From contig CAJNDS010000688.1 of NCBI GenBank assembly GCA_905221605.1, forward strand, positions 1 to 64,000: 64,000 nt of DNA. Reading direction: 5' to 3'. Each line of letters opens with the position of its first letter. Position 1 is the stretch's first letter. The notes under the pieces were generated by a model, which did no database searches, was not told the origin of the DNA, and worked only from the letters and a program-made list of their open reading frames with translations. The position numbers were made by a program, and so were the translations under genes. Source of the stretch: Symbiodinium natans (taxonomy: Eukaryota > Sar > Dinophyceae > Suessiales > Symbiodiniaceae). Of the stretch, positions 12,313 through 23,743 are shown one piece after another.

Positions 12313-13068
12313 TTGACAGAGTTTTGGGATCTAGCGGGTCTAGGGCTTAGGGTTCACGGTTCAGGGTGTTGGGTTTGGGGTTTAGTTCTTAGGTGTTACG
12401 AATCTCACTAAACCCTAAACCCCAAACCCTAAACCCTGAACCCCAAACCCCAAACCCCAAACCCCAACCCCAAACCCTAAACCCTAAACCCTTCGGCTTG
12501 AAGCGTACGTGCCATTCCCACAACGAGCGCGGATGACATGCAGTTCTGCCAAAGTGCAACCTGCGTGCCATTGCCTCAAAAGCTGGTCCTTCTTTCGGTA
12601 GCCCAGTGGCACCGTTTACCTTTTTTTGTTTCCGGGTTCCCTTATTATGATATGGTTACTGGGCGAGTTCTGCTGAGTTTAGCCTGACTTCTGCCCTACT
12701 TCCGAAGTATCGTAGTTAGGTTTCGGGTTTCGGGTTCCCCGACAGTCAGCCTTTGTGCTCCTAAACCCACATCTCCTGAGCCCCACACAACCCCCTTAGA
12801 CCCCTTCCCTAAACCCTAAACCACACCGCCCCCAAAGCCCCACCGAACCCCTTAGACCCTCCCTAAACCCAACCCTAAGCCCAAAACTAACAACCACCAC
12901 CCCCCCCCCCCCCGGGCCGCCCGCAAGAAAAGCACCCTTGAACCCGAAGCTGCGCCTAAACCCCACATCCGACACCCTAAACCCTACACCCTACACCCTA
13001 AACCCTAAACCCTAAACCCTACACCCTAGACCCTAAACCCTAAACCCTAAACACCTCTGACCCGCCAG
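12313..13068. other. Downstream region of the peptidase gene: repeats and one MITE-like element
   Basis: Contains G-rich then C-rich telomeric variants (12330-12495), a short MITE-like hairpin (12598-12664), and C-rich degenerate repeats up to 13050. No coding sequence recognised. Confidence 0.5.
12598..12664. mobile_element. MITE-like element, family A (short copy)
   Basis: Starts GTAGCCCAGTGGCACC and ends GGTTACTGGGC, an imperfect terminal inverted repeat. The same ends recur at 16325-16432, 26010-26213 and 38333-38552. No coding capacity. Confidence 0.55.
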
Positions 13069-13107
13069 GGCTGCCGCGTGAGCCTCCACTTCGCAGCGCC
13101 TCCCCCA
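13069..13107 (+). other. Exon-like island, unassigned
   Basis: A GC-rich 39-nt segment between CCAG and a GC donor, preceded by CCCTAAA-type units and followed by a G-rich array. It reads GCRVSLHFAAPPP in one frame. I do not recognise the protein. Confidence 0.3.
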
Positions 13108-13136
13108 GGCGCCTCCTGCGGCTTCGAGATTTCTAG

Positions 13137-14157
13137 GTTTTAGGGTTTAGGGTTTGGGGTTTTGGGTTTGGGGTTTTGGGTTTAGGGTCTAGGGTTTTGG
13201 GTTTGGGGTTTAGGGTTTGGGGTTTAGGGTTTAGGGTTTGGGGTTTAGGGCTTGGGGTTTAGGGTTTAGGGTTTAGGGTTTGGAGCTTGGGGTTTAGGGT
13301 TTAGGGTTTAGGGTTTGGGGTTTAGGGTTTAGGGTTTAGAGTTTGGGGTTTAGGGTTTAGGGTTTAGGGTTTAGGGTTTAGAGTTTGGGGTTTGGGGTTA
13401 AAGGCTTGGGGTTTAGGGTTTGGGGTCTGGGGTTTGGGGTTTGGGGTTTGGGGTCTAGGGTCTAGGGTCTAGGGTCTAGGGTTCAGGGTTTGGGGTAAAG
13501 GCTTTGGGGTTTAGGGTTTGGGGTTTGGGGTTTAGGGTTTGGGGTTTGGGGTTTAGGGTTTAGGGCTTGGGGTTAAAGGTTTGGGGTTTGGGGTTTAGGG
13601 TTCAGGGCTTGGGGTTAAAGGTTTGGGGTTTGGGGTTTAGGGCTTAGGGGTTGGGGTTTGGGGTTTAGGGCTTGGGGTTTAAGGTTTGGGGTTTAGGGTT
13701 TGGGGTTTAGGGTTTGGGGTTTAGGGTTTGGGGTTGGGGGTTTGGGGTTTAGGGCTTAGGGCTTGGGGTTGCAGGTTTGGGGTTTAGGGTTTAGGGTTTG
13801 GGGTTTTGGGTTTGGGGTTTAGGGCTTAGGGCTTGGGGTTTAAGGTTTGGGGTTCAGGGTTTGGGGTTTAGGGTTTGGGGTTTAGGTTTTGGGGTTTAGG
13901 GATATTTAGGGCTTGGGGTTTAAGGTTTGGGGTTTAGGGTTTGGGGTTTGGAGTTTGGGGTTTAGGGTTTGGGCTTTGGGGTTTTTGGTTTAGGGTTTAG
14001 GGTTTAGGATTTGGGGTTTAGGGTTTAGTTCGGGTTTGGGGTTTAGGGTTAGGGTTTTAGGTTTGGGGTTTGGGGTTTAGGGTTTGGGGTTTAGGGTTTG
14101 GGTTTGGGGCTTAGGGTTGAGGGCTTGGGGTTTAGGGTTTAGGGTTTAGGATGTTAG
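13137..14157. repeat. 1-kb degenerate G-rich telomere-variant array
   Basis: An uninterrupted kilobase of TTTAGGG mixed with TTTGGGG, CTTGGGG and AAAGGCTTGGGG variants, arranged as irregular higher-order blocks. There is no unique sequence inside. Its G-richness on the + strand gives high G-quadruplex potential. Confidence 0.85.
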
Positions 14158-15151
14158 GGCTTAGGGCGAGTTTTGAGGGTGAATCTGAAGATCCCAAAGG
14201 ATACTGTTTTGGTTTGGGGTTCAGGCTTTCGGGTTTAGGGCTCTTTGTATAAAGGCCCGTAGTTCGAGTTCTTAGGTAAACTACTGCAAAGTGCATAGGT
14301 CTTGGGCTTCTTAGGGTTACGTAGGAGGCTTAGGACGAGTGCCTCCCCAAAACCTAAACTCCAGTAAAAGAAGTAGACGGTTTAGAGTTGAGGGTGAAAG
14401 GTCTATAGAGTTTTAGGTTTTTGTGTTGGACTTTTGTGGATTTCAAATGTTGAGGACCAGTTTAGGAGTTGAGGATCTAGGATCTAGGAGATTAAAAGGT
14501 TCTAAAGTTGTTTCAACGGGATGTAGAGGATTTAACGCTGCAGGGTGCAATTTCGGGTTCAGGCGGTTAAGGACGCAAGGGTTTGTCAAGGGGCTGTTGG
14601 GATTTGGAGTTTCAGGGGGTAGAGATTCCGGGCTTTCGGAATTCAGGTTTTAGAGATTGGTGGGTTACGGTGCTAACGATTTCCGGGTTCAAGCTCTAGC
14701 CTTGGGTTTAGGGTTTAGGGTTTAGGGTTTAGGGTTCAGGGTTTAGGGTTTAGGGTTTAGGGTTCAGGGTTTAGTGTTTAGGGTTTAGGGTTTAGGGTTT
14801 AGGGACTTATCCTGATCGGTGTTATTGTAAGTTGATGTCTAGGGTGGGGATTGCTTGCAGTCGAGGCTCGGGGAACATCACTGCTTACAGTTGAGGCTCA
14901 GGGAACATCACTGGTATGTAGGCCGTGAGTACGGTTAAAAGATACGGCTAGTCTAAGTTGGTGTGGGGTTTTTCTACGTTGCCCAAAAGCCCTAGAACCC
15001 TACAACCCTGCAACCCTACAGCCCCCTAAACCCTAAGCCCTACAACCCTGCAACCTCGAAACCCTAAACCCGAAAAACAAGCCCTAAGCCCTAAACCCTA
15101 AGCCCTAAGCCCTAGGCCCTGAACCCTAAACCCTATGCCGGGCACCCAGAG
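14158..15151. other. Mixed repeat and unique sequence
   Basis: Unique G-rich sequence to about 14700, a TTTAGGG array at 14705-14800, a near-duplicate phrase (GCTCGGGGAACATCACTG / GCTCAGGGAACATCACTG) at about 14865-14912, then C-rich repeats to 15135. The open frame near 14423 has no recognisable content. Confidence 0.4.
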
Positions 15152-15187
15152 GCGAGTTCGACGAGTCGACGTGGCTCGGAGCTGCAA
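15152..15187 (+). other. Exon-like island, unassigned
   Basis: A 36-nt segment between AGAG and a GC donor, following C-rich telomeric variants. It reads GEFDESTWLGAA. Context matches the exon pattern of this window but the protein is unknown. Confidence 0.3.
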
Positions 15188-15812
15188 GGCACGTAGGGAA
15201 GGTAGTGTAGAGGGGGGTAGTAGGGAAATCCATGACTGGACTGCTTAGAGGGAGTAGGGTTAGAGGGTTGTAGGGTTCTAGGGATCTAGGGCTCCAGGGC
15301 TCTAGGGTTTAGGGTTTCGGGTTCCAGGGTTCCAGGGTTCTAGGGTTAGGGTTCTAGGACTTGGGGTTCCAGGGTTTAGGGTTCTAGGGTTTGGGGTTTA
15401 GGGTTTAGGGTTTAGGGCTACGATTCTGGGGTTCTAGGATTCTAGGGTTTAGGGTTCTAGGGTTTGGGGTTCTAGAGTTCAGGGTTCTAGGGTTCTAGGA
15501 TTTAGGTTTTACGGGTTGTGAGGGTTTAGTGTTGGGGTTGTAGGGGTTGTAGGGTTTCGGGTTGTTCGGTTGTACGGTTGTCGGTTTGTGGGTTTTAGGG
15601 TTTTGGGGTGTTAGGATTTCCGGGCTTTATGGTTTTGGGGTTCAACCGAGACCCTAAACCTTAAGCCTAAGCCCATTTAGGGTTTATAGGTTTTGCCTCG
15701 CATAGGCACGGAGGGTTGAGTTGGGATCGCGACATGGCATGTCTGGTCTCAAGATAGGGAGGAGGCATCACCAACCACAGCGGCAGACTCTTCTCTCGCG
15801 GTTTCCTTGCAG

Positions 15813-16014
15813 GCGGAATATGCAAAGCCACCAGATCTGGACTCACTTCGCGGTGAACGATTCCCAGTTGTGGAAGACGCAGGCGCGCGCGCACTCCCAG
15901 GCTGTGCTGCCAGGAGCAATTGAGGAAATGCTGCGGGAGCTTCGGCCCTTGCCACCAGAGCGAGACACCGTCGGGCGCAACAACTCTTCCGCGGCTGTGG
16001 CTTTAGGGTTGTAG
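15813..16014 (+). CDS. Probable exon of an unidentified protein
   Basis: After a pyrimidine-rich tract ending TTGCAG there is about 200 nt with ordinary protein-like coding, including IWTHFAVNDSQLWKTQARAH and GAIEEMLRELRPLPPERDT. It then runs into G-rich telomeric units, where the frame stops. A second frame of the first 110 nt is also open. I recognise no domain. It could be one internal exon of a larger gene whose other exons are the small islands nearby. Upstream sequence to 15640 is degenerate G-rich repeat; downstream to 16300 is unique sequence without motif. Confidence 0.4.
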
Positions 16015-16324
16015 GGTTTAGGGTGTATAGGGCTTGTCGGTGGTGGCCTTGACAGTGTTTGCACTGTGCATCCGAAGCATCATCTCTACCCACCCCCCTG
16101 GGCTGTAGGGTTCGGAGATATATTCTCTATGCCCGTGCAGGGGATCAAGCGGATCACGTGTAGGAATATTGTTCAGAGTCTGTAAAGAGCCACCCATAAA
16201 CCCACAACCAACCCTGTGTATCCTGTTCCCTTCAGGTTAGGACCCCGCAGAAACCTCTTCAAACCAGAATGAAAAAAAGGAAGCTTGTTGATTCCTAGGT
16301 TGGTGTAAGGCTCAGGGTTTCTAG

Positions 16325-16432
16325 GATGCCCAGTAGTGCCCTTATTCCCTTTTTTGGGGGTTTAGGTTCCCTTATAAACCCCTTTAAGCAAAAAAGGGCA
16401 CCCTTTTTTAAGCCTAGGTTACTGGGCAGCCT
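16325..16432. mobile_element. MITE-like element, family A
   Basis: Begins GATGCCCAGTAGTGCCC and ends GGTTACTGGGCAGCC, matching the family-A termini. The interior contains the family phrases CCCTTTTTTGGGGG and TTCCCTTATAAA. Flanks are unique to the left and TTTAGGG to the right. Confidence 0.6.
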
Positions 16433-17524
16433 AGGTTTATAGGGTTTAGGGTTTAAGGAGGTGGGCGCTGTACATTTCTGCGCGTAGGAGTAAACCAAAA
16501 CCCTAAACCCTAAGCCCTAAGCCCTAAACCCTAAACCCTAAACCCTAAACCCTAAACCCTAAACCCTAAACCCTAAAACCCTAAACCAACATAAACCCGG
16601 TACAATCTGACACCCTGAAGTCTGAACCGCAGCGTCCCGAACCCTCGAAGCTTCAACCCCCAAATACTCAAAGGCTCCTGACAGTAGGTCATAAGGCCAA
16701 GAAGCCTGGTCATAAGGCCAAGCTTCAATGACGATAAGCCCCAACAGTTCTTCCTCACTTCAGCCCCTTTCAACCCCGATACCCTAAACCTTAAACCGTA
16801 ATTTCCCCAAACCCTAAACCCTAAACCCTAAACGCCATTAACCCCCTCAACCCCCCCCCCCCTAAACCCCTAATGAAGCCCCTGACACCGATGGACTCAG
16901 GGGGCATAAGGATTTTAGGGTTTAGGGGTTTAGGGGTTAGGTTTTGTTGTTTAGGGCGCCCTGAGAGGAGCTACTGGCGAATGTTTCGCGCGACGTGCGC
17001 GGAATACCGCTCGGGCTGAGAGCATGACAAAAAGCAACTCTGGGGAAGGGTTTAGGGCTTAGGATTTAGGGTTTAGGGTTTAGGGATTCAGGATGTTTTA
17101 GGTATTAGTGATTCGGGTCGAAATAGGGATTAGGGATTTAGGGACTCTGAACAATGAGTGCACTAGTGGCGGGACGGGGTCTGTGACCACACGTTTTTTG
17201 CCCACTGCCTTAATATCCCTAAACCTTACTTGGAGGCCTCTAATCCCTGCAGCCCGAAAAATTGCCTCTCAACCCTGTGAGCCCTGGTTCCGAAATTTGA
17301 CCCTAAACCCTAAACCCTAAACCCTACACCGGGTTGAGTGGCTCAGGGCTTGGGGTTGAGGGCCTGGATCTTTGGAACCCGACGCCCTCTAAGATTTGGT
17401 TTTTGGGGGGTTGGGTTGTTTAGGGTTTAAGGTTTAGGGCCTAGGGTTGAGGGTGTGAGGGTTGACGGTTTTGGGAGCTGTTAGACTCTAATGCCCTAAC
17501 ATACTACTATCTGCTTAAGAACCA
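16433..17524. other. Repeat mosaic
   Basis: CCCTAAA array at 16498-16590, unique sequence to 16780, C-rich and then G-rich variants to 17100, then mixed sequence. No gene recognised. Confidence 0.5.
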
Positions 17525-17575
17525 CCCCCCCCCCCCCCCCCCCCCCCCCCCCGCCCAAAAAAAAAAAAAAAAAAA
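17525..17575. repeat. Poly-C tract joined to poly-A tract
   Basis: About 28 C, then GCCC, then about 19 A. It is a strong slippage site and a likely weak point in sequencing or assembly. Confidence 0.85.
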
Positions 17576-17877
17576 CTGAAAACATCTTCCTTATTCGGGC
17601 AATATAGGAATTATTACATATTTATGTTATGTTTATTTGTTTTTTGCGGGGGGTGGGGGTTTAGGCAAATGGTAAGGAGACGTTTAGAGTTTAGGTTTGG
17701 GGCTTAGGGGTAATAACATGTCTATATAACCCCCGTGGTTTTCATCTGAACCACCAAAAAGCCTAATCTAATGAAAGAAAACCCCCCCCCCCCCCCCCAC
17801 CCATTACATGAGTCCTACATGTCCTAAACCTCCCTGAAAACCGTAGCCTTAACAAACAACGAAACCCCAAGAAACAG

Positions 17878-17957
17878 CAGACCCCAGACCCCAGACCCCA
17901 GACCCCAGACCCCAGACCCCAGACCCCAGACCCCAGACCCCAGACCCCAGACCCCAG
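17878..17957. repeat. (CCCCAGA)n array
   Basis: About 11 units of a 7-mer telomere variant in which CCCTAAA has become CCCCAGA, almost perfectly homogeneous. Confidence 0.85.
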
Positions 17958-18233
17958 CCAGAGGTGGCGCTTGGCGCACATCGCTTCCCTGCCACCTGGA
18001 TGGCTGGAGCGCCTAAGAACCCTTCTTTGTTTTCTTTGTGGTGCTTTACTGTAACTTTAGATCCTTAGCCTTTTTGGGTTTTATTGGGTTTCTTACTCAG
18101 GCAGCTAAAATTTTAATTTTTAGCTACCCTCCTAAGTGCAGCCAAGTTTTGAAAGGGGGGCGAAGGTTTGGGGTTTAGGGTCCAGGGTTCTGCGCCCGCA
18201 CGTTGTTTTTTTGCCGACTGCCACATGGGGGTC

Positions 18234-18323
18234 TCCCAGGATAGGGGTACCCTTTTCGGGGAGGTGCCTTTAAGGGGATTCTGTTCTATTTGGGGGCAAA
18301 AACGGGGTACCCCTATCTTGGGA
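18234..18323. mobile_element. Hairpin (MITE-like) element, family F
   Basis: Terminal inverted repeat of about 19 bp with one or two mismatches: TCCCAGGATAGGGGTACCC at the left and its near complement, ending CCCCTATCTTGGGA, at the right. About 50 bp of unique loop. No coding capacity. Confidence 0.55.
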
Positions 18324-18343
18324 CATGCCCAAACCCTAAGCCT

Positions 18344-18400
18344 TACTTGGAGGTTCATGGTACTTAGAACCCAAGTATAACGGTACTTATAACCCACTTC
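18344..18400. mobile_element. Truncated MITE-like element, family B
   Basis: Carries the left terminus TACTTGGAGGTTCATGGTAC shared with 39478-39620, then TTATAACCCACTT, but lacks the right terminal repeat. Confidence 0.5.
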
Positions 18401-18880
18401 AGGGTTTCGGGTTCAGGGTTTGGGGTGTACGGTGCAAGTTCCCTCCAAAAGCTGGCTTTTTAAGCCAAAACACCCTCAATCCCAAACCCTAAACCCTGCC
18501 GACCCGACACCTTAGTCTCAGTAGGCCCTACATCCTGTAGACGCTAAACCCACAACCCCATATCTAGGCCCCTCAACCCTGCAGACGCTAAACCCCTGAC
18601 CAGTATGTAGACCCTACAACCTTGTATGCGCTAAACCTTGAGCCCGTATGTAGGCCCTAGACCCTGTAGACCCTAAACCATAAACCCCGTATGTAGAAAC
18701 CCTGTAGACCCTAGATCTCAAATCCCAGCCCTAAACCCTGAATGGGCATTTCCTACCCCTTATGGTCCCCCTAAAAAAACGCTAATCCTTATTATAGGAC
18801 CCCCCCCCAAGAAGGGCACCCCCCAACTTTCGGAAACCTCTAAATACCCTAAACCCTCCAAACCTTAACCCCTAAACCCT

Positions 18881-18968
18881 ATAAACCCTATAAACCCTAT
18901 AAACCCTATAAACCCTATAAACCCTATAAACCCTATAAACCCTATAAACCCTAGTTAACCCTATAAAC
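18881..18968. repeat. (CCCTATAAA)n array
   Basis: About nine units of a 9-mer derived from CCCTAAA by insertion of TA, homogeneous except for one unit. Confidence 0.85.
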
Positions 18969-20509
18969 CCTATAAAAACCCTAAACACCCGAAACCCTCC
19001 ACCCTAATTTTGCGGAAAGGAGCCGGCCTTACCGCAGCGGGGGTGGTGTTCGCAGCCGGGGTGCCCAGTTGTGGGCATTCCGGCAGAGGATCTGAGGCTC
19101 TTGGATGGTCTTGACCCTAGACCCTAAACCCGAAACCCGAAACCCTAAACCCTAAACCCTAAACCCTAAACCCTGGCTTAGAGCCCTGAAACCGTAAGCC
19201 CAAGTTGCAAGGGTTGATGGTGCTAGGGTTTTGGAAGGTTTCTGCCCAAGCCTTAGCTATAAACTAGAGAAACGCTAGACCCTAAACCCTAAACCCGATG
19301 CGTTGCCAGCAGGAGACCCGGTTCCGATCTGCAAGTGCTAGTCCCTGACCACGCCAAGTATGCGGAGCAGTGTGGGAAGGTTCTTAAAGTTCGTCTTCTT
19401 TGAGGTATTTAGGGTTTAGGGTGTAGTGTTCAGGTGTATAGGGCTAAGGGGTTAAGTGTTAAGGGGTAAGGGGGCTTAAGTTCTGAGCGGGCATGCGCAT
19501 GTTAAGAGCCACCTAGGCTCTGAATCCTCAACCACAAGCCGGAAACCCTCAACCGTAAACCCAGGGGTTAATGTTGGACCCTGTTTAGTAGGGGGCCACG
19601 TGAAGAAAGTCTGATTGGCTGGGCTATTTAGGACACCCCTAAACCCTAAACCCTAAACCCTAAACCCTAAACCCTAAACCCTAAACCCTAAACCCTAAAC
19701 CCTAAACCCTAAACCCTAAACCCTGAACTGTTTGCGGTTGCGCAGTGGGATCCTGAACTAATTAAGTCAAATCTGGGCGCAGTAAGAGAAACTTCCACTC
19801 ACAGCGCGCCTTTCACATCAATTCCTGACCCCCTGTAAACTCCTCCCTATTTAAATTTAGATTAAGCCCGTGGACCGTCTCAACAGGGCGAAAAGCCAGC
19901 TTCGACTGTTCTGGGGGGGAGCCCCACACTAAAGAGGGACTTGGGTAAGGAAGAACTTCCTGCTGCGGCCAACACAGGCCCTCGACCTTGCCCCCGCCGG
20001 TGTCGAGGAGGGTTCAGGGTTTCGGGCTTAGGGAAGTTTAGGGTTTAAGCTTTAGGGTTTAGGGTTTAGGGTTTAGGATTTAGGGTTGACGCAGCACCTG
20101 ACACCCTCAGGTCAGGGTTTAAGGTTCAGGGTTTAGGGTGTAAAAGGTTTAGGGCTAGTTTGTGTTGGGTGGTTTTGTCAACACATGCGGCTTTCGCAAA
20201 CCGGAGCCCAAGTTGTTTAAAAGGGCAGGCTTTGCACTCTTCCTCAACTGTTACACTTCTTTCCGTTTGCTGGTTCTCATTTTGGTCCGTAAACCCTAAA
20301 CCCTCATCCGCTGAGATTGACACTGTCGATTTTCTTCAATCCAGAGGCTCCTAGCACCGATGCGGGCGGTGAGCCTTAAAGGTTTGAGGGGTTTGGGGTT
20401 TCGGGTTTAGGGTTTAGAGCTTGGCTCTTTGGGTTTCAGGGCCTTTAGGGCTTTAAGGGGTGTGTGAGGTGTCAGGGGCGTAGGGTTCAGGGCTTTAGAG
20501 GACTCAGGG
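18969..20509. other. Repeat and unique mosaic with exon-like islands
   Basis: Holds a 12-unit CCCTAAA array (19637-19725) and unique segments. One exon-like island lies at 19313-19379 (AG before, GTTCTT after; one frame reads VLVPDHAKYAEQCGKV). Another lies near 19977-20013 (ALDLAPAGVEEG). Not assignable to a named gene. Confidence 0.4.
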
Positions 20510-20642
20510 CCCTCCCCCTAATATTAAACTCACCCCTTTTACCCACTAATGTGAAAGACCCCCCCCCCTCCATATACTCTAATATAACTCTTATATAACC
20601 ATAATAGGGGGGGGGGGGGGGAATTAATATTAGGGGGAGGGG
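20510..20642. mobile_element. Hairpin (MITE-like) element, family E
   Basis: Ends are inverted repeats of about 16 bp: CCTCCCCCTAATATTA and TAATATTAGGGGGAGG. The interior is AT-rich with a C-run and a G-run that can also pair. Confidence 0.6.
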
Positions 20643-21841
20643 ATTTAGGGGTTTAGAGAACCCCAGCATGTTCGGAGGGTTCTAAGGAATGATCCCTGAA
20701 CAACCGTCCTTTTATCCGAAAGCCCAAAACCCTAAACCCGAAACCCACACCCCTCAGCTTCTAAGTAGTTTGCCAGGCTTGGACTCTACATTTGGAGCTC
20801 GCACCCTTGCAAGACGAGCCCAAGACTCCCCAAAACCCTGTCAAGCTCAAAGTTTGGGGGGTTAGGGTTTAGAGTTTAGGGGTTTATAGGGGTTTAGGCC
20901 TACAAACCCTCTAAAGAACTCCCCCAAAAAAGCCCCATGAACCAGATGAATCCCGAGAAAACCCTCCCAAAGCCGGTAGCCCTTGGTCCCAGGACGAAGA
21001 GCTCCACCGAAGCGAGGAGGCGTTGCTGATGGGAAGCTTGGGAGGGTCTTAGGGCCTTTTGGGGCTTTCGAGGGCTTTCAGGGGCATGTTATTTTGCAGG
21101 GTTTAGGGTTTGGGGGTTTAGGGGTTCGGGTTTAGGGTTTAGGGTTAGGGTTTCAGGAAATCCTCAGGTTTCTGGGAGGAGGTTTTTGGTCTAAGGTTCT
21201 GGCGTGTGGGGTTGTGGGGGTTTGGTGTAGATTTGTCGTGGTGTAGGGCTCATAACGCCTAAGGCGTTTTAGGGTTGTTGGGCTTGGGAGTTCGGACAAC
21301 CCTATGTCCTTCTTAAACCCCAACCCAAAGCCCGTTTAGGGTTTGGGGTTTGGGGTCACGTTTTGCCTAAAACTAAGCAGACCCTCAACCCCAAACTCTC
21401 CGAAGCCCTACTGCGTATGCTGCCCAGGAGACTAGCAAGTGAAGAGGCACGCCTCCCTCAACCCTAACCCTAAATCCTAAACCGCCCTCTTTCTGGACCT
21501 GCGAAGGGGGTGGTCTTAAAAGCTCACAAGCGGACATTAAACTTCCCCAATGCCTGGCCAAAGTCATCCTCAGAGATGCTCGGAACCTCCCTCGAAGCCG
21601 GTACCAGCTCGAAGCGCTGAACGCCCGAACTCCCCAAGCCAGCACCCTGAAACTCACAGACACTACTGTTTGGCTAAGAGCCCCCCCTACAAAAAAACAA
21701 AGAGAATAATCCCTATATTGCCCTTATAAGGAAGACTAGGTTATCATTTCTTGCGGGGTTCTTAAGCATTTAGGAGGACAGCTCGTGGGCTTAGGGTTAG
21801 AATCCTCCTAGAGACCTACCCTAAACCCTAAACCCTAAACC
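20643..21841. other. Repeat and unique mosaic
   Basis: G-rich variants and unique sequence. A possible exon-like island sits near 20994-21030 (DEELHRSEEALLMG) and a minus-strand open frame at 21385-21663 has no recognisable motif. Confidence 0.35.
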
Positions 21842-22284
21842 CTAAACCCTAAGGGTTTAGGATTTGGGTGGAGTCAGGGATTTAGAGCATTTCAGGGCGT
21901 TAAGGGAGTTGAGAATCGGGATTTGGGGGTTTGGGGGGTTTGGGGGGTCTAGGTTTAGGGTTTAGGGTTTAGGGTTTAGGGTTTAGGGTTTAGGGTTTAG
22001 GGTTTAGGGTTCAGGGTTTAGGGTTTAGGGTTTAGGGTTTAGGGTTTAGGGTTAGGGCTCACGGCTTGGAACCCCCGACCTCCTAACCCAGCTACCCGAA
22101 ACCCTAAGCCCTAAGCCCAACACCCGACACGCTTAGCCCAGAGACCCCACCCCCACAACCCTAAACCCTAAACCCTAAACCCTAAACCTAGACCCCCCAA
22201 ACCCCCCAAACCCCCAAATCCCGATTCTCAACTCCCTTAACGCCCTGAAATGCTCTAAATCCCTGACTCCACCCAAATCCTAAA
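21842..22284. repeat. Long perfect inverted repeat
   Basis: The left arm (21842 to about 21985) and right arm (about 22150-22284) are exact reverse complements over at least 118 non-telomeric bases plus the adjoining telomeric units. Left landmarks GAGTCAGGGATTTAGAGC and GTTGAGAATCGGGATT appear complemented at the right. The spacer of about 170 bp is mainly a TTTAGGG array. Confidence 0.9.
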
Positions 22285-22454
22285 CCCTAAACCCAAAATC
22301 CCTAGAACTCTAACACCTTCATAATATCGCACAAAGACAGCTCCAGAGGACGGTGGCGCTGAGGAGCTGCAACGACTGGTGGAGGATCCTCCGTGGCATC
22401 CGGGTTTAGGGTTTAGGTTTTGGGGCTTAGGAAACCCTAAACCCTAAATGCTAA
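22285..22454. other. Unique segment with one exon-like island
   Basis: The island 22349-22403 lies between AGAG and GTTTAGGG and reads RTVALRSCNDWWRILRGIR. It has an AG-G acceptor and a GT donor formed by the first G-rich unit. The protein is unknown. Confidence 0.35.
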
Positions 22455-22668
22455 ACCCTTAACCCTTAACCCTTAACCCTTAAACCCTTAAACCCTTAAA
22501 CCCTTAAACCCTTAAACCCTTAAACCCTTAAACCCTTAAACCCTTAAACCCTTAAACCCTTAAACCCTTAAACCCTTAACCCCTTAAACCCTTAAACCCT
22601 TAAACCCTTAAACCCTTAAACCCTTAAACCCTTAAACCCTTAAACCCTTAAACCCTTAAACCCTAAAC
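22455..22668. repeat. (CCCTTAAA)n array
   Basis: About 26 units of an 8-mer telomere variant carrying an extra T, highly homogeneous, ending in normal CCCTAAA. Confidence 0.9.
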
Positions 22669-23743
22669 CCTAAACCCCAAACCCAAACCGGAGCTGAACC
22701 TAATCGTGTGAAGACCACCCAAACACTACTCATCACGAACCCAAACCGGAGCCAGCCACAGCCAGAGCCAGCCAAAAAATCAACAAACGTTTCGAATGCA
22801 GACGAGGCGTTGCAGCCCTCAGCTTCCAAAGAGGGTTTAGGGTTTAGGGTTTAGTGTTTAGGGTTTAGGGTTGCCAGGGCCAACTTTTCCGGAATTTTTC
22901 AAGGCTTCAGTGACTGGACTTGGGGTCACTTGGGGCCAGAAGGCAAAGAACCTCCCCCCCCCCCTCCCCCTTGCATTTTGCGCAGGGGACGGTCTGGGCC
23001 GACGGGCCCTTTCATAGACAATCCAGGGCGTGAGCAGCCTCCAAATTTTTGAGCGGGTGCCGAGGATGTCCCTTGGCTTCGGAGGAAAGCAAAGAAGACC
23101 CCCCTTCAGGTTTTTGCGTCGGGGACAGTCCGGTCGAAGGGCCCGTTCATAGAAAATTCACGAGTCTTTTCTATTCAGGAGCGTCAAGTCTGCATGAGTG
23201 TGTGGAGGTCATACATGGAAGCTTCCGACAGGCAATTTAGGTTTTGCGCTGGCAGCACCCGACTGCGCCCGCCTACCAAACAGAGGTGAGAGGGGTGGCA
23301 GGCGGCTTTAGGGTTTAGGGCTTAAGGTTCAGAGTTTAGGGTTTTAGGCTTTAAGGTTTAGAGTTTAGGGTTTATGGGAGTCAACGTATTCCCCAGGTGA
23401 GGCCCTGGCTCAGTTTGTAAAATCCTGCTAAGGGAATCACCGTTCCCGAAATTAATACTGTAGAAGCTATCCGTTGTGGTTGCTACGAGTACGGGACGGC
23501 CTAGGACAAAAGCCTTTAACCCTAAGCCTTTAACCCTGAATTCCCTACAACAGCGCTTCCTAGCTCCTTCAAGTCACAGGATTTCCTTCGATTCTCCCGG
23601 ACGAGGTCGTCCACCCTGGACCCCAAAAATCGAAACCGGGGCTTCAAGGGCTTAAAGGGTTACAGGGTCGAATGGGCTTTTGGCTTCAGGAATCGGTCTT
23701 CTGGGTTTAGGGTTTAGGTCTTAGGGTTTAGGGTTCTTTGCAG
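22669..23743. other. Unique sequence with a diverged tandem duplication
   Basis: Segments near 22976-23025 and 23114-23162 are alike (GGGGACGGTCTGGGCC / GGGGACAGTCCGGTCG, then GGGCCC-TTCATAGA), a diverged tandem repeat with a period near 138 bp. G-rich telomeric units lie at 22833-22870 and 23300-23370. No gene recognised. Confidence 0.4.

Noticed and set aside
22455-22668. CRISPR-like regular repeats
   Set aside because: The units are directly adjacent 8-mers with no spacers: a telomere-variant satellite in a eukaryotic setting.
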